From positions 62,001-126,000 of the forward strand of contig NZ_JAJIRN010000009.1 in the NCBI RefSeq assembly GCF_025717515.1: 64,000 bases of DNA, read 5' to 3'. Each line of letters begins with the position of its first letter. Position 1 is the stretch's first letter. A model generated the notes under the pieces. That model saw nothing but the letters and a program-made list of their open reading frames with translations, was not told where the DNA came from and did not search any database. This document shows, in pieces, positions 62,675 through 64,000 of this stretch. The translations under genes were made by a program, and so were the position numbers. Source of the DNA: Roseateles oligotrophus (GTDB taxonomy: Bacteria > Pseudomonadota > Gammaproteobacteria > Burkholderiales > Burkholderiaceae_C).

Positions 62675-63094
62675 CTACGGCTGCGGCGCTTCGGTGACGA
62701 AGGCGATGCGGCTCAAACCGGCGGCTTGCACCCAGCCGATCAACTCTGCCACCTGGCCGTAAGGCACCAGTTTGTCGGCGCGCAGCTGCACTTCAAGCTC
62801 GGCGTTAGCCCGGCCCAGCTCGCCGATGCGCTGCTGGAAGGTCTGCGTGGACAGTTTTTCTTCGCCCAGATAGAGACCGCCATCCGGCGCCAAGGAAACG
62901 GCGATGAATTTGGGCGCGTCGGACTGCGTGGCGGCCTCGCTCTTGGGCAAATCCAGCCGCAGCGACGAGCTCATCAACGGTGCGGCGATCATGAAGATCA
63001 CCAGCAACACCAGCATCACGTCGATCAGCGGCGTCATATTGATCTCGCCCATCGGTTTAGGGCGCTCGTTGCGCTCAAGCCTGCCGAATGCCAT
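62675..63094 (-). CDS. exbD: ExbD/TolR-family biopolymer transport protein
   Basis: The 139-residue inner-membrane protein has one transmembrane helix ('[20 protein letters not shown]') with the conserved Asp ('[10 protein letters not shown]') that carries protons. A periplasmic domain follows ('[20 protein letters not shown]', '[20 protein letters not shown]'). It pairs with the ExbB/TolQ homologue 5 bp upstream to power TonB or Tol. No tonB, tolA, tolB or pal gene is visible, so ExbD and TolR cannot be told apart by context. Confidence 0.9.
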   Translation of the reverse strand: MAFGRLERNERPKPMGEINMTPLIDVMLVLLVIFMIAAPLMSSSLRLDLPKSEAATQSDAPKFIAVSLAPDGGLYLGEEKLSTQTFQQRIGELGRANAELEVQLRADKLVPYGQVAELIGWVQAAGLSRIAFVTEAPQP

Positions 63095-63099
63095 TGCCG

Positions 63100-64000
<901 letters not shown>

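Overview
The window is about 65% G+C and almost fully coding. Its gene content suggests a betaproteobacterium of the order Burkholderiales, probably in or near the Roseateles/Paucibacter/Rubrivivax group. The reasons are: metX-metW together; a dapB-exbB-exbD-leuS-lptE-holA run; lptD-surA-rsmA with an amgK-type kinase beside it; PEP-CTERM secretion; and a DUF898 gene paired with an M48 peptidase. The genus is inferred from gene content and was not tested. No tRNA, rRNA, CRISPR array, insertion sequence or phage module was seen.

Layout. 1-3978 (-) is most of a very large secreted repeat protein whose C-terminus lies beyond the window. A CadC-like winged-helix/TPR regulator is divergent from it (4271-6670), followed by a small outer-membrane barrel. 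7362-13416 (-) holds an RstB/RstA-like two-component pair coupled to an esterase gene, then a multi-PAS hybrid kinase. pyrF (-), a GNAT-NTF2 fusion, a Crp/Fnr regulator and a Ca2+-type P-ATPase follow. purB (-) and a pullulanase lipoprotein gene (+) are divergent. Next come a PBP7-like peptidase, a cytosine-deaminase-family enzyme, a CHRD/PEP-CTERM protein, an M48 peptidase with a DUF898 membrane protein, two glutathione transferases and sppA.

33075-34958 is a methionine module: a promoter, a SAM-II-class aptamer, an intrinsic terminator, then metX-metW. The 3' strand of aptamer stem P1 can pair with the 5' arm of the terminator, so the leader looks like a complete SAM-controlled transcription attenuator. 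ppk2, an aspartoacylase-like enzyme, a MORN protein and a lipoprotein that may be a degenerate M48 peptidase follow on the minus strand.

40515-48772 holds a lipase-like hydrolase, an M20 peptidase, the amgK-like kinase and lptD-surA-rsmA (outer-membrane assembly and rRNA methylation). 48831-50060 is a visibly AT-richer segment with a secreted RNase Sa/barnase-type RNase and its barstar inhibitor. The rest is maeB; thiL-pgpA-pncC and a 2-hydroxyacid dehydrogenase with overlapping ends; a soluble TPR-GAF histidine kinase; and the minus-strand operon dapB (partial)-exbB-exbD-leuS-lptE-holA. Both LPS-assembly partners, lptD and lptE, are therefore present about 12 kb apart.

Many long open frames opposite the real genes (for example opposite pulA, sppA, maeB and leuS) are high-GC mirror frames and were left out.
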